In this document: positions 19,613 through 27,796 of the stretch, in pieces
Layout of the letters: the number at the start of each line of letters is the position of its first letter
How positions within the stretch are numbered: position 1 is the stretch's first letter
NCBI RefSeq assembly: GCF_036346295.1
Contig: NZ_CP107819.1
Span: 2,852,001-2,916,000 of the forward strand
Direction: 5' to 3'
DNA from: Streptomyces sp. NBC_00536
GTDB lineage: Bacteria > Actinomycetota > Actinomycetes > Streptomycetales > Streptomycetaceae
Length of the DNA: 64,000 nt
Notes under the pieces: model-generated
What the model saw: only the letters and a program-made list of their open reading frames with translations
What the model was told of the DNA's origin: nothing
The model's database searches: none
Translations under genes and position numbers: made by a program

Positions 19613-20668
19613 TCAGCCGGCGCTGGTGACCAGCTGCGGCCGCTCGGCGGCCCCGGTTCCGGTTCCGGCCCCGGCTCCGGCCGCGGCCCCGGCCGCCGTC
19701 GGCAGGGCCGCGTCCCAGGTGTGGGGGGCGCCGAAGTGCTGCTCCACCCACGCGGGGTCGTACAGCGAGTCGAGGTAGCGGTCGCCCTGGTCCGGGGAGA
19801 GCGCGACCGCGGTGAGCCGCTCACCGCGGGGCCGTCCGGCGAGCCAGCGCAGCGCGCCGCTCACGACGGTCCCGGTGGAGCCGCCGAACAGGAAGCCCTG
19901 CCGGGCCATGGCGTGGCAGCTCTCCAGCGTGTCCCGCTCGGGCACCATGACGACCTCGTCGACGAGCCCGTCGTCGAGCAGCGCGGGCCGTACGCCCGCC
20001 CCGAGGCCGGGGATGTGCCGGGTGAGCGCGGGCCCGCCGAAGGTCACCGAGCCGACGCTGTCGACGGCCACGATCCGTACGGGGTGCTGCCGCTCGCGGA
20101 AGTAGCGGGCGCAGCCCATCAGCGTGCCGGTGGTGCCCGCTCCGACGAACAGCACGTCGAGCCGGGGGAACTGGGCGGCGACGGCGGGGGCGGTGGACCG
20201 GTAGTGCGCGAGCCAGTTGTGCGGGTTCACGTACTGGTTGAGCCAGACGTAGTTGGGGTCGAAGTCGACGAGCCGCTGCACGTAGTCGATCCGGGCGCCC
20301 AGCAGACCGCGCTCCTTGTCGGGGCGGGAGATCACCAGGACGCGGGCGCCGAAGGCCTCCATCAGCCGTCGGCTCGCCGGGTTGCAGCGGGAATCGGTGA
20401 CGCAGACGAAGCCGTATCCCCGGTTGGCGGCGATCATGCTCAGGGCGACGCCGAGGTTGCCGGACGAGGATTCGACGAGCACGTCCCCCGGGGTCAGGGT
20501 GCCGTCGCGCTCGGCGGCGAGCACCATCTCCAGGGCCGCCTTCAGCTTGACCGAACCGGCCAGGTTGAGGCCCTCGTACTTGAGGAAGAGCGGGACGTCG
20601 AAGACGGACTTCAGGTCCACGAAGACATCGTCCGTGTTGATCTCGTACGGGGCTGTGATGACGGTCAC
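19613..20668 (-). CDS. sbnA: SbnA-like 2,3-diaminopropionate synthase, PLP-dependent
   Basis: A 351-residue fold-type II PLP enzyme of the cysteine-synthase family. In staphyloferrin B and viomycin-type pathways this enzyme joins O-phosphoserine and glutamate to ACEGA. The PLP Lys is K41 in NLAGSVKLKAA, SSSGNLGVAL binds the substrate carboxylate and GAGTTGTLMG binds the cofactor phosphate. The pairing with an SbnB homologue (four-base overlap) separates it from ordinary cysteine synthase. A C-terminal tail of alternating Ala/Gly/Thr (AGAAAGAGAGTGTGAAE) is coded by repeated GGTTCC/GGCCCC units and looks like a recent low-complexity extension. Confidence 0.9.
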   Translation of the reverse strand: MTVITAPYEINTDDVFVDLKSVFDVPLFLKYEGLNLAGSVKLKAALEMVLAAERDGTLTPGDVLVESSSGNLGVALSMIAANRGYGFVCVTDSRCNPASRRLMEAFGARVLVISRPDKERGLLGARIDYVQRLVDFDPNYVWLNQYVNPHNWLAHYRSTAPAVAAQFPRLDVLFVGAGTTGTLMGCARYFRERQHPVRIVAVDSVGSVTFGGPALTRHIPGLGAGVRPALLDDGLVDEVVMVPERDTLESCHAMARQGFLFGGSTGTVVSGALRWLAGRPRGERLTAVALSPDQGDRYLDSLYDPAWVEQHFGAPHTWDAALPTAAGAAAGAGAGTGTGAAERPQLVTSAG

Positions 20669-21741
20669 GACAGATCACCGGGTTCCTTTTCGGGCGACGG
20701 CGCCTCATCGCGGCCGTAGCGGTCGAGCTCGTGGAAGAAGCCGTCGACGACGCCGAGCCGGCCCGCGTCGCGCAACTGGTCGTGCACGTGGCGGCCGAGG
20801 GCGATGTCGAGCACGCCGAGGCCGAAGGGGGAGAAGACGACCGGGCGGTCGGCCGGCAGGTCGACCCGGCCCTCCAGGACGTCGAAGAGGGTGCCGTCGA
20901 GGAACTCGCGGCTGCCGGTGAGCTGTTCGGTCAGGTGCGGGGAGGTGTCCGCCTTCAGGCAGTGCTCGACGTCGTCGACGATGTTCGTGGCCGCCAGCAG
21001 GATCTCCGGGGCCAGGTCCCGCAGGGACACGTTGAGCACCAGCGGGTTGTGCGCGAACCAGGCCGGGTCGTGGACGTGCGGGCTGCCGGCGACGGTGGCG
21101 AAGACCACCAGGTCGCTCTCCTTGATGAGTTCCTCGGCGCCGCTGTGCACGACCACGGGGGCGTCCCCGGCGGTCTTGCCGAGGTATCCGGCGAAGGCTT
21201 CGGCGTGCTGGTCGGAGAGGTCGTGGACGCCCAGCTCGTCGAAGGTCCAGCCGGTGGCCTCCAGGTAGTGGTGGACGTAGCGGGCGATCAGACCGGTGCC
21301 GATGAAGCCGATCCGGCGGGGGCGTTCGCCCCGGCTGAGCCGGTCCGCGGCGAGGGCCGCCGAGGCGGCGGTCCTGGAGGCGCTGATGATGGAGCTCTCC
21401 AGGCAGGCGAACGGGTAGCCGGTGGCGTGGTCGTTGAGGATCAGGACGGCGGAGGCACGCGGGATCCCGGCCGCGACGTTCTCCGGGAAGCTGGAGATCC
21501 ACTTGAGGCCGTCGGTCGGCCGCTCACCGCCGACCGACGCGGGCAGCGCGATGATCCGGGAGCTGGGGCGGTCGGGGAAGCGCAGGAAGTACGAGGGCGG
21601 GTTGACCGACTCGCCGCGGCCGTGCAGACGGTAGACCTCCTCGACGATGTCCACCACCTGCTTCTCGTTTCCGGTGAGGACCTCGGCCACCTGGGCGCCG
21701 GGGATGACGGCGAAGGGCGGCACGATCGGCTGGCGGGACAT
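20665..21741 (-). CDS. sbnB: SbnB-like ACEGA dehydrogenase for L-2,3-diaminopropionate
   Basis: A 358-residue member of the ornithine cyclodeaminase/mu-crystallin family. In the known SbnA/SbnB route it oxidatively cleaves ACEGA with NAD to give L-2,3-diaminopropionate and 2-oxoglutarate. The Rossmann motif RIGFIGTGLIARYVHHYL and the N-terminal KWISSFPENV segment are visible. ATG 21741 (MSRQPIVPP) is preferred because GGAG stands six bases before it; ATG 21756 and the frame further upstream enter a tandem repeat. The stop overlaps the SbnA start. Confidence 0.9.
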   Translation of the reverse strand: MSRQPIVPPFAVIPGAQVAEVLTGNEKQVVDIVEEVYRLHGRGESVNPPSYFLRFPDRPSSRIIALPASVGGERPTDGLKWISSFPENVAAGIPRASAVLILNDHATGYPFACLESSIISASRTAASAALAADRLSRGERPRRIGFIGTGLIARYVHHYLEATGWTFDELGVHDLSDQHAEAFAGYLGKTAGDAPVVVHSGAEELIKESDLVVFATVAGSPHVHDPAWFAHNPLVLNVSLRDLAPEILLAATNIVDDVEHCLKADTSPHLTEQLTGSREFLDGTLFDVLEGRVDLPADRPVVFSPFGLGVLDIALGRHVHDQLRDAGRLGVVDGFFHELDRYGRDEAPSPEKEPGDLS

Positions 21742-21760
21742 GGGTGCTCCATCCATGGGT

Positions 21761-21850
21761 GGCAGGTGGCAGGTGGCAGGTGACAAGTGGCAAGTGACAG
21801 GTGGCCGCGGGGCCTACGGGCGACGCGGGGCCTACGGGCCTACGGGTGAC
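21761..21850. repeat. Heptamer tandem repeat and a second short repeat before sbnB
   Basis: Six consecutive copies of a 7-base unit (consensus GRCARGT) fill 21761-21802 just upstream of the SbnB-like gene. They are followed at 21807-21846 by copies of GCGGGGCCTACGGGCGAC, ending inside the stop region of the A-PCP-TauD gene. Neither unit is a multiple of three, so this is not coding. It separates the two genes and may influence coupling between them. Confidence 0.75.
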
Positions 21851-24800
21851 CCGGGACGGTGACCGGGTCACCGAGGACGACCGCGATCTCCCGGTCCCCC
21901 TCGTAGGGCTCCCGGCTGTGCGCCATCCGGAGGTTGTCCACGATCAGCAGGTCGCCCGCGCGCCACGGCTCCCGCAGCGTGTGCTTCTCGTACACGGCGT
22001 TGATGGCGAGCACGGTGTCCTCGCCGAGGTGTTCGCCGGTGCCGTACTTGCTGTTGAAGGGCAGTCCGTCGGCGCCGAACTCGAAGGTCAGGTACTCCCT
22101 GATCATCGGGTCCAGCGTCCACTCGTTGAGGAACGCGATCTGGTTGAACCAGCCGCGGCGCCCGGTGAGCGGATGGGTCAGCACGGCGGCGGCCCGCTGA
22201 CTGGTGCGCAGATCGCCCCCCGGCTGCCAGGAGGCTTCGATGCCGCGGTCCGCGCAGTACGCCTCGACGCCCGCCCGGTCGGCGGTGCCGAAGGAGTCCG
22301 CGAGGCCCACGCCGACGGTCTCGGTGTAGTTGCGGTCGAGCCGCCAGCCGTGCGCCTCGAAGCGGCTGACCAGCGCGTCCGGCAGTGCTTCCAGTACGTC
22401 GGCGGAGTCCGCGACGCCGGTGACGCCGCCGGAGGCGGGTGCCGTGAGGCAGGCGAAGAGCAGCGTGCCGGGGACCTCCCGCGCGTAACTCAGCTCGTGG
22501 TGCATGCACATGGGCTGGTCGGCGGGCCACTCCGAGGAGGAGGAGACCCCGTCCGCGAGCCGCCGCCGGACGGCGAAGCCCTCGCGCTCGGTGATCACCT
22601 GGTGCAGCACCTCGCGGCTCACCCGGCCCACGGTCTCCGCGTCGCGCAGCCCGAGTCCGCGGACCAGCACGGCGCCGTGCTCGGCGACCGTGGCGCGCAG
22701 CCGGGCGCGGTGTCCGGCGGCCCAGGCGGCCGGATCCCCGACCGGGCCGTCGAGGACCAGTACGGCGGGGCGGCCGTCGGTCCGGGTCACCTCGAAGGGG
22801 ACGGCCGCCGTGTCAGTGGCGGGTGCCGCGGCCGGGGACCGGGTGGCTTCCGGGGCCCTGGTCACCAAGGGGGCGGCCGTCACCGGGGCGGTGGCCACGG
22901 CGCCCGCCACGCTCGCGTCCATGAGGTCCGCGAGCGCCGCCAGCGTCGGGTGGCCGAGCACGTCGCGCAGGGCGAAGGCGCGTTCCATCCGGACGATCAG
23001 CTGCACGGCCGAGAGGGAGGTGCCGCCCCGGTCGAAGAAGCTGTCGCCGCGGCCGATCTGTCCGACGGGGACCTTCAGCACCGCCGACCAGGCCTCGGCG
23101 AGCCGCCGTTCGGTGTCGGTGCGGGGCGCCTCGTGGGCCCGGCCGCCCTCTTCGGCCGCGCGTTCGGCGGCGAGCACGGTCAGGGCCCGCTTGTCGGTCT
23201 TGCCGTTGGGCGTGAGCGGCAGCGCGTCCAGCCGTTCCAGCCGTCCGGGCACCATGTAGAGGGGCAGGACCCGCTTCAGCCGCTCGCGCAGCGCGTCCGC
23301 GGGCTCGTCCGAGCCGGTCTGGAAGCCGACCAGGTGGCGGCCCTCGTCGGGGGTCTCGACGACCACGACGGCGCCGTCGCGCACCCCCGGCAGCCGCAGC
23401 AGCTGGTTCTCGATCTCGCCGATCTCGATGCGGAACCCGCGGATCTTGATCTGGGCGTCGCGCCGGCCGAGGAACTCCAGCGTGCCGCCGGGCAGCCAGC
23501 GCCCGAAGTCGCCCGAGCGGTACAGGCGGTGGCCGGGCCGGTGCGGGTCCGCGCCGAAGGCCTGGGCCGTGCGGTCGGGGTCGTTGACGTAGCCGCGGCC
23601 GACGCAGACACCGGAGAAGACGATCTCGCCGGGTGCGCCGAGGGGCACGGGCCGCAGCTCCTCGTCGACGACGTACACGGTGACGTTGCCGACGGGACGG
23701 CCCAGCGGTACGGAGTCCCACACCGGGACCGAGGTCATCACCTCGTGGTTGGTGTCGTCCGAGGTCTCGGTCAGCCCGTAGGCGTTCATCAGGGCGGTGT
23801 CCGGGAACCGGGCGAACCAGCGGACGACGAGTTCCTTCTTCAGCGCCTCCCCGGTGACGGAGACGCAGCGCAGGGCGGGCAGCCGCCGGGGGCTCTCCTC
23901 CAGCCGGGTCAGCACCACCTCCAGGTAGGAGGGCACGGCCTGGAGCACGGCGACCTCCCCCTGTTCGAGGGTGTCGAGGTAGCGGTCGACGTCGAGGATC
24001 GCGTCCTGCTCGACGATCAGCGTCCGGCCGCCCACGACGAGGGCCGCGACCAGCTGCCACAGGGAGATGTCGAAGGACTGCGGCGCGGTCTGGGCCACCA
24101 CCTGCCCGGCGCCGATCCCCTGGTCGTCGATCTTCGCGTACAGGTGGTTGACGAACCCGGCGTGCTCGCACATCGCGCCCTTGGGCTCGCCGGTGGACCC
24201 CGAGGTGAAGTACAGGTAGGCGAGCTGGTCCGGCGCGACGGGGACGCCCGGGTCGTGCTCGGGCCGGTCCTCGGCGTACGCGGCGGCGATCTCCAGGAGT
24301 TCCGGCCCCGCGGGCGCGGCCTGCTCCAGGTGCCCGGGCCCGCCGGCCTCGGTGAGGACGAGGGCGCAGCCGCTGCGCGCCAGGGTCCTGGCCATGCGGT
24401 CGGCCGGGGCGTGCGGCTCGATGGGCAGGTAGGCGGCCCCGGCCTTGAAGATGCCGATCACCGCGGCGAGCCAGTCCAGGTTGCGTTCGGTGACCACGGC
24501 CACCACCGCTTCGGGCTCCGGCTGCCGGGCGAGCACCGCGTGGGCGATCCGGTTGGCCCGCGCGTTGAGTTCCGCGTAGGTCCAGCTCCGGCCCGCGTGC
24601 ACGGCGGCGATGTCGGTGGGCCGGGCGGCGGCCTGCTCCTCGAACAGCTCGTGGAACCGGCGCCCGGGCAGCTCGCGTTCCCGGCCGGAGAGGCCGTGGA
24701 TCTGCTGGTGGTACTCGGCCGGGGAGAGCAGTACGGCGGCGCGGGCGGCCGCGTCGGGCTCGCTCACCAGCCGTTCCAGCGCGGTGACGTGGTACCCGGC

Positions 24801-25355
24801 GATCCGCTGCGCCGCCTCGGCGTCCAGGACGTCCGTACGGAAGCGCAGCAGCAGGGAGGGGCCCTGCGGGCCGTACCGCAGGGCGGCGATCAGCACGGTG
24901 TGCCGGTCCGGCGCGGCCGTTTCCCCTGCCGATTCCCCTGCCGGTTCCCCTTCGGGGTGCCCGAGGTCCAGTACGGTCTCGAACGCGCCCCCGGCGGGTC
25001 CGGCTGCCGCCGCCGCGGCGGCGGTGACCAGCTCGCGCCAGGTCCCGTCGCCCAGGGCGAGGGTCAGCGCCCGCGGGGCGCCCGCCGCGGAGCCCCCGGC
25101 GGCCGGGGGTACGTAGCCGCTCACGACGGTGCGTTCGCCGCTGAGCGCGCTCAGCACGGCGGTGTGCGCGGCGAGCAGCGCGGCGTCCCAGCCGGTGTGC
25201 GCGCGCCGGGCCAGCAGCCGGACGCGGGCGGCGAGCCGGACGGGGACCGGGGCGGACAGCTGCGCCCATGCGGTCGCCGCGGGCGCCCCGTCCGGGACGC
25301 GTATCGGTGGCACCCAGCGGGGGATCAGCCGCTGGGGGGTTCCGGTGGTCGTCAT
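21840..25355 (-). CDS. NRPS: C-like remnant, adenylation, carrier and TauD/SyrP-type hydroxylase domains
   Basis: A 1171-residue stand-alone loading protein. Residues 1-230 resemble the second half of a condensation domain with no HHxxxDG and are probably structural. The A domain (about 235-720) has FTSGSTGEPKG, YGLTETSDD, YRSGDFGRW and NGKTDKRAL. My manual ten-residue pocket is D-I-W-Q-S-T-A-D-D-K; the two Asp would suit a second amino group such as that of diaminopropionate (inference). The carrier site is FFDRGGTSLSAVQL near 773. The TauD domain (865-1170) shows HxE in MHHELSYARE near 951 and the distal His/Arg in MAHSREPYEGDREI, the iron and 2-oxoglutarate ligands. It lies between PKS and diaminopropionate genes. 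It probably activates and hydroxylates an amino acid for A-less modules. AGGAGAG precedes ATG 25355. Confidence 0.88.
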   Translation of the reverse strand: MTTTGTPQRLIPRWVPPIRVPDGAPAATAWAQLSAPVPVRLAARVRLLARRAHTGWDAALLAAHTAVLSALSGERTVVSGYVPPAAGGSAAGAPRALTLALGDGTWRELVTAAAAAAAGPAGGAFETVLDLGHPEGEPAGESAGETAAPDRHTVLIAALRYGPQGPSLLLRFRTDVLDAEAAQRIAGYHVTALERLVSEPDAAARAAVLLSPAEYHQQIHGLSGRERELPGRRFHELFEEQAAARPTDIAAVHAGRSWTYAELNARANRIAHAVLARQPEPEAVVAVVTERNLDWLAAVIGIFKAGAAYLPIEPHAPADRMARTLARSGCALVLTEAGGPGHLEQAAPAGPELLEIAAAYAEDRPEHDPGVPVAPDQLAYLYFTSGSTGEPKGAMCEHAGFVNHLYAKIDDQGIGAGQVVAQTAPQSFDISLWQLVAALVVGGRTLIVEQDAILDVDRYLDTLEQGEVAVLQAVPSYLEVVLTRLEESPRRLPALRCVSVTGEALKKELVVRWFARFPDTALMNAYGLTETSDDTNHEVMTSVPVWDSVPLGRPVGNVTVYVVDEELRPVPLGAPGEIVFSGVCVGRGYVNDPDRTAQAFGADPHRPGHRLYRSGDFGRWLPGGTLEFLGRRDAQIKIRGFRIEIGEIENQLLRLPGVRDGAVVVVETPDEGRHLVGFQTGSDEPADALRERLKRVLPLYMVPGRLERLDALPLTPNGKTDKRALTVLAAERAAEEGGRAHEAPRTDTERRLAEAWSAVLKVPVGQIGRGDSFFDRGGTSLSAVQLIVRMERAFALRDVLGHPTLAALADLMDASVAGAVATAPVTAAPLVTRAPEATRSPAAAPATDTAAVPFEVTRTDGRPAVLVLDGPVGDPAAWAAGHRARLRATVAEHGAVLVRGLGLRDAETVGRVSREVLHQVITEREGFAVRRRLADGVSSSSEWPADQPMCMHHELSYAREVPGTLLFACLTAPASGGVTGVADSADVLEALPDALVSRFEAHGWRLDRNYTETVGVGLADSFGTADRAGVEAYCADRGIEASWQPGGDLRTSQRAAAVLTHPLTGRRGWFNQIAFLNEWTLDPMIREYLTFEFGADGLPFNSKYGTGEHLGEDTVLAINAVYEKHTLREPWRAGDLLIVDNLRMAHSREPYEGDREIAVVLGDPVTVPGHP

Positions 25356-25375
25356 CGCTCTCTCCTGCTCTCCTG

Positions 25376-26116
25376 TCAGGCCTGCGGGCTGCCGTGCGGG
25401 GCGACGGCGGACGGGGTCGCGGCGGACCGGGTCACGGCCGACGGGGTCGCGATGAACGGCGGGGCGGTGAAGGGCGCGTCGCTGATGCCGTCCCAGTCGT
25501 AGCCCCGTACGGCGGCGACGAAGGCCCCCACCCGCTCGGCGCCCCAGAACGCCTCGCGGCCGTGCATGAAGAACGGAACCCCGAAGGCGTCGTCGTGGTA
25601 GGCGGCGATCAGGCATTCCACGCCCTTGATGCGCAGATCCGGATCGTCGACCGCGTCGGCGAGCGCCGGGTCGAGGCCGAGTTCACCGGCGATCGCCGCG
25701 ATGGTCTCCCGCTCGGCCAGGTCCCGGCCCTCGTTCCAGCGGGCGCGGTAGGCGAGATCGACGAACTCCCGTCCCAGGCCCCGCTCCTCGGCGGCGAGGT
25801 AGGCGAGGTGGGAGACCTCCCAGTGCGGGGCGCGGTCGACCGGCCAGGTCACGTGCCAGCCGCGGGCGTGGGCCCAGCGGCGGGCGTCGCGCAGGATGTA
25901 GAAGTTCTTGGAGCGGTGCATCGGCATCACCGGCAGGGTGACCCCGGCGTCGGAGAGCAGCCGCGTGGACTCCTCGTCCGGCTCCCAGTAGGGGATCCAC
26001 TCGATCTGGTCGAGCACGTCGGGGTACTTCTCGGTGAGGTCGCGGTAGGCGAACCACGAGTACGGGCTGCGCAGCGAGAAGTACCACCTGGGGTTCTTTT
26101 TCCTGCGGGTGCTCAC
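25376..26116 (-). CDS. DsbA-family / 2-hydroxychromene-2-carboxylate isomerase-like protein
   Basis: A 246-residue thioredoxin-fold protein of the HCCA-isomerase group: WYFSLRSPYSWFAYRDL at the N-terminus, IPYWEPDEES, and the cis-Pro segment FGVPFFMHGREAFWGAERV. There is no CxxC, so it is not a disulfide oxidase. Homologues occur in clusters for cinnamoyl and polyene acyl groups made by type II PKS, where double-bond isomerisation is proposed; that role fits here. The start is GTG 26116, overlapping the ketoreductase stop. The last 28 residues (ATPSAVTRSAATPSAVAPHG) are coded by near 15-base repeats and look like a tail extension. Confidence 0.78.
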   Translation of the reverse strand: MSTRRKKNPRWYFSLRSPYSWFAYRDLTEKYPDVLDQIEWIPYWEPDEESTRLLSDAGVTLPVMPMHRSKNFYILRDARRWAHARGWHVTWPVDRAPHWEVSHLAYLAAEERGLGREFVDLAYRARWNEGRDLAERETIAAIAGELGLDPALADAVDDPDLRIKGVECLIAAYHDDAFGVPFFMHGREAFWGAERVGAFVAAVRGYDWDGISDAPFTAPPFIATPSAVTRSAATPSAVAPHGSPQA

Positions 26117-26856
26117 AGGGATATCCCCCCGTCGATCTGGAACACGGAACCGGTGATGTAGCTCGCGCGGTCGTCCGCCAGGAAGGCGACGAGTTCGGCG
26201 ACTTCCTCGGGCGTGCCCATCCGGCCCAGGGCCACGTTCGCGAGGACTCCGTCGACGGCGCTCGCGGAGACGGCCGAGGTCATGTCGGTGTCGACGAACC
26301 CGGGGGCGACCACATTGACGCGGATGCCGTAGCGTCCGGCCTCCTTGGCCAGGGACCGGGAGAAGCCGATGATCCCGGCCTTGGAGGCGGCGTAGTTGGT
26401 CTGCCCGGCGTTGCCGTAGATCCCGGCCACCGAGGAGATGTTGACGATGCTGCCCCCGCGGCGCTTCATCATGGGGAAGGCCACCGCGCGGCACACGTGG
26501 AAGACGCCGTCGAGGTTGGTGGAGACGACCGACCTCCAGTCGTCGTCGGACATCATCACCAGGCCCTTGTCCCGGGTGATGCCGGCCGAGGTGACCGCGA
26601 CCGCCACCGGGCCCAGCTCGTCCTCGGTGGCGGCCACCCACGCGCGCACCGCGGCCGGGTCGCTGACGTCGACGCGCCGGTAGAGCACGCGGGCGCCGAG
26701 CAGGTCGGCCTCCTTGGCCAGGGTCTGCGCCGCCTCCTCCTGGGAGTGGTAGCAGAAGCTGACGTCGTGGCCGTCGGCGGCGAGCCGGAGCACCGCGGCC
26801 CGGCCGATGCCCCGGGAGCCCCCGCTGATCAGCGCCACGGGCCTGTTGACGGTCAT
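26113..26856 (-). CDS. 3-oxoacyl-ACP reductase, FabG-like ketoreductase of the type II PKS
   Basis: A 247-residue short-chain dehydrogenase: NADP(H) motif SGGSRGIGRAAV, NISSVAGIYGNAGQTNYAASKAG with the catalytic Ser, Tyr and Lys, and the C-terminal ITGSVFQIDGGISL typical of FabG. It would reduce beta-keto groups on the ACP in each elongation round. It overlaps the first dehydratase gene upstream and the isomerase gene downstream by four bases each, which places it in the highly reducing type II PKS set rather than in primary fatty acid synthesis. Confidence 0.94.
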   Translation of the reverse strand: MTVNRPVALISGGSRGIGRAAVLRLAADGHDVSFCYHSQEEAAQTLAKEADLLGARVLYRRVDVSDPAAVRAWVAATEDELGPVAVAVTSAGITRDKGLVMMSDDDWRSVVSTNLDGVFHVCRAVAFPMMKRRGGSIVNISSVAGIYGNAGQTNYAASKAGIIGFSRSLAKEAGRYGIRVNVVAPGFVDTDMTSAVSASAVDGVLANVALGRMGTPEEVAELVAFLADDRASYITGSVFQIDGGISL

Positions 26857-27395
26857 CGGATGGCCTCTCGATCGGGTCCGGCGGAAGGTCCGGTGGACGG
26901 TTCGGTGGGACGGAGCAGGTCGGCGCGGCGGAACGCCATGACCATGCGGGTCACGGTCATCACCGTCTCGTCGCCGCGGTGGCTGGAGCCCTCGAAGATC
27001 ACCGAGTCGGTGAGGGCCCTGCTGACGCGGACCCGGTGTTCGATCAGCTCGCCGGGCCGGACCGGCAGGTGGAACCGGGCGTCGGCCACCGAGCCGAAGA
27101 GCATGACCTGCCCCTCGGGCGCCTCGGCGATCGCCGAGGCCAGCAGACCGGCGCTCTGGCCCCAGGACTCGATGAGCAGGGCCGGCGGGTAGTCCAGGCT
27201 CGACCCGGGGGAAATCCCGCGGTACCAGGGCTCGTTGTGGGTGACGGCCTTGACGGCGCGGATGTATTCACCGGGTACGAGTTCCAGGACGCGGTCCACC
27301 AGGAGCATCGGGTAGCGGTGCGGGAGCAGGTCCGTGACCCGGGGCAGGGCGGCGGGCGGCGCGGCGGGCAGGGCCCGTTCGGGCGCGGTGGTCAT
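26853..27395 (-). CDS. FabZ-like dehydratase subunit lacking the usual catalytic His
   Basis: A 180-residue hotdog protein opening with LLPHRYPMLLVDRVLEL, the FabZ N-terminal signature. At the catalytic loop, where FabZ reads GHFPG, this protein reads GISPGSSLDYPP, so the His is missing. The acidic residue that follows (PALLIESWGQSAG) is kept. A partner dehydratase, encoded immediately upstream and overlapping, does have the His. The two probably form a heteromeric dehydratase like the ApeI/ApeP type used in aryl polyene synthesis (family knowledge; pairing inferred). The C-terminal 20 residues are Ser/Thr/Pro-rich. Confidence 0.8.
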   Translation of the reverse strand: MTTAPERALPAAPPAALPRVTDLLPHRYPMLLVDRVLELVPGEYIRAVKAVTHNEPWYRGISPGSSLDYPPALLIESWGQSAGLLASAIAEAPEGQVMLFGSVADARFHLPVRPGELIEHRVRVSRALTDSVIFEGSSHRGDETVMTVTRMVMAFRRADLLRPTEPSTGPSAGPDREAIR

Positions 27396-27796
27396 CGGGC
27401 ACCTCCGGCGCTCTCGTAGCTGAGCCGTACGGACGCGGCCTTGCCGCGCTCGGTCGCCGCGACCGCGTCGCAGCGCAGCCCGGCCTCTGTACGGCGCCAC
27501 TTGAGGCTGATGGTGAGGGTGTCCCCGGGGTAGACGGCTCCGGCGAACCGCGCCGATTCCACGGCGGCGAGTTCGGTGGGGTCCGGAGCGGTGTCGCCGT
27601 CGGTGGCCGCGCGCTGCACGCACTCCAGCACGCACACCCCGGGGAAGATCGGGAAGTCCGGGTAGTGGCCGGCGAACACCGGCTCGTTCTCGCTGATCTC
27701 GACCCGGGCGGTGGCCGCCAGACCGTCCTCGGTGCGGGATTCCACCCGGACCTCGGCGGCGACGGGACTCACCCGGGCGGGCGGGGCCGTGGTCAC
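27392..27796 (-). CDS. FabA/FabZ-like dehydratase subunit with catalytic His
   Basis: A 134-residue single hotdog. The active loop VFAGHYPDFPIFPGVCVLECVQRA keeps both the His (GHYP) and the acidic residue (LEC), so it can dehydrate 3-hydroxyacyl-ACP alone or with its neighbour. SARFAGAVYPGDTLTISL is the usual following strand pair. The start is GTG 27796, overlapping the stop of the ketosynthase-like gene by four bases. It is short compared with FabZ (about 145-150) because the N-terminal helix is minimal. Confidence 0.82.
   Translation of the reverse strand: MTTAPPARVSPVAAEVRVESRTEDGLAATARVEISENEPVFAGHYPDFPIFPGVCVLECVQRAATDGDTAPDPTELAAVESARFAGAVYPGDTLTISLKWRRTEAGLRCDAVAATERGKAASVRLSYESAGGAR

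Noticed and set aside
17930..21741. A staphyloferrin-type siderophore cluster based on SbnA/SbnB
   Set aside because: No IucA/IucC-type synthetases or siderophore uptake genes are present; the genes are inside an NRPS/PKS cluster.
25376..26116. Disulfide oxidoreductase
   Set aside because: The CxxC active site is absent; the N-terminal SPYSW and GVPFF pattern fits the HCCA-isomerase group.
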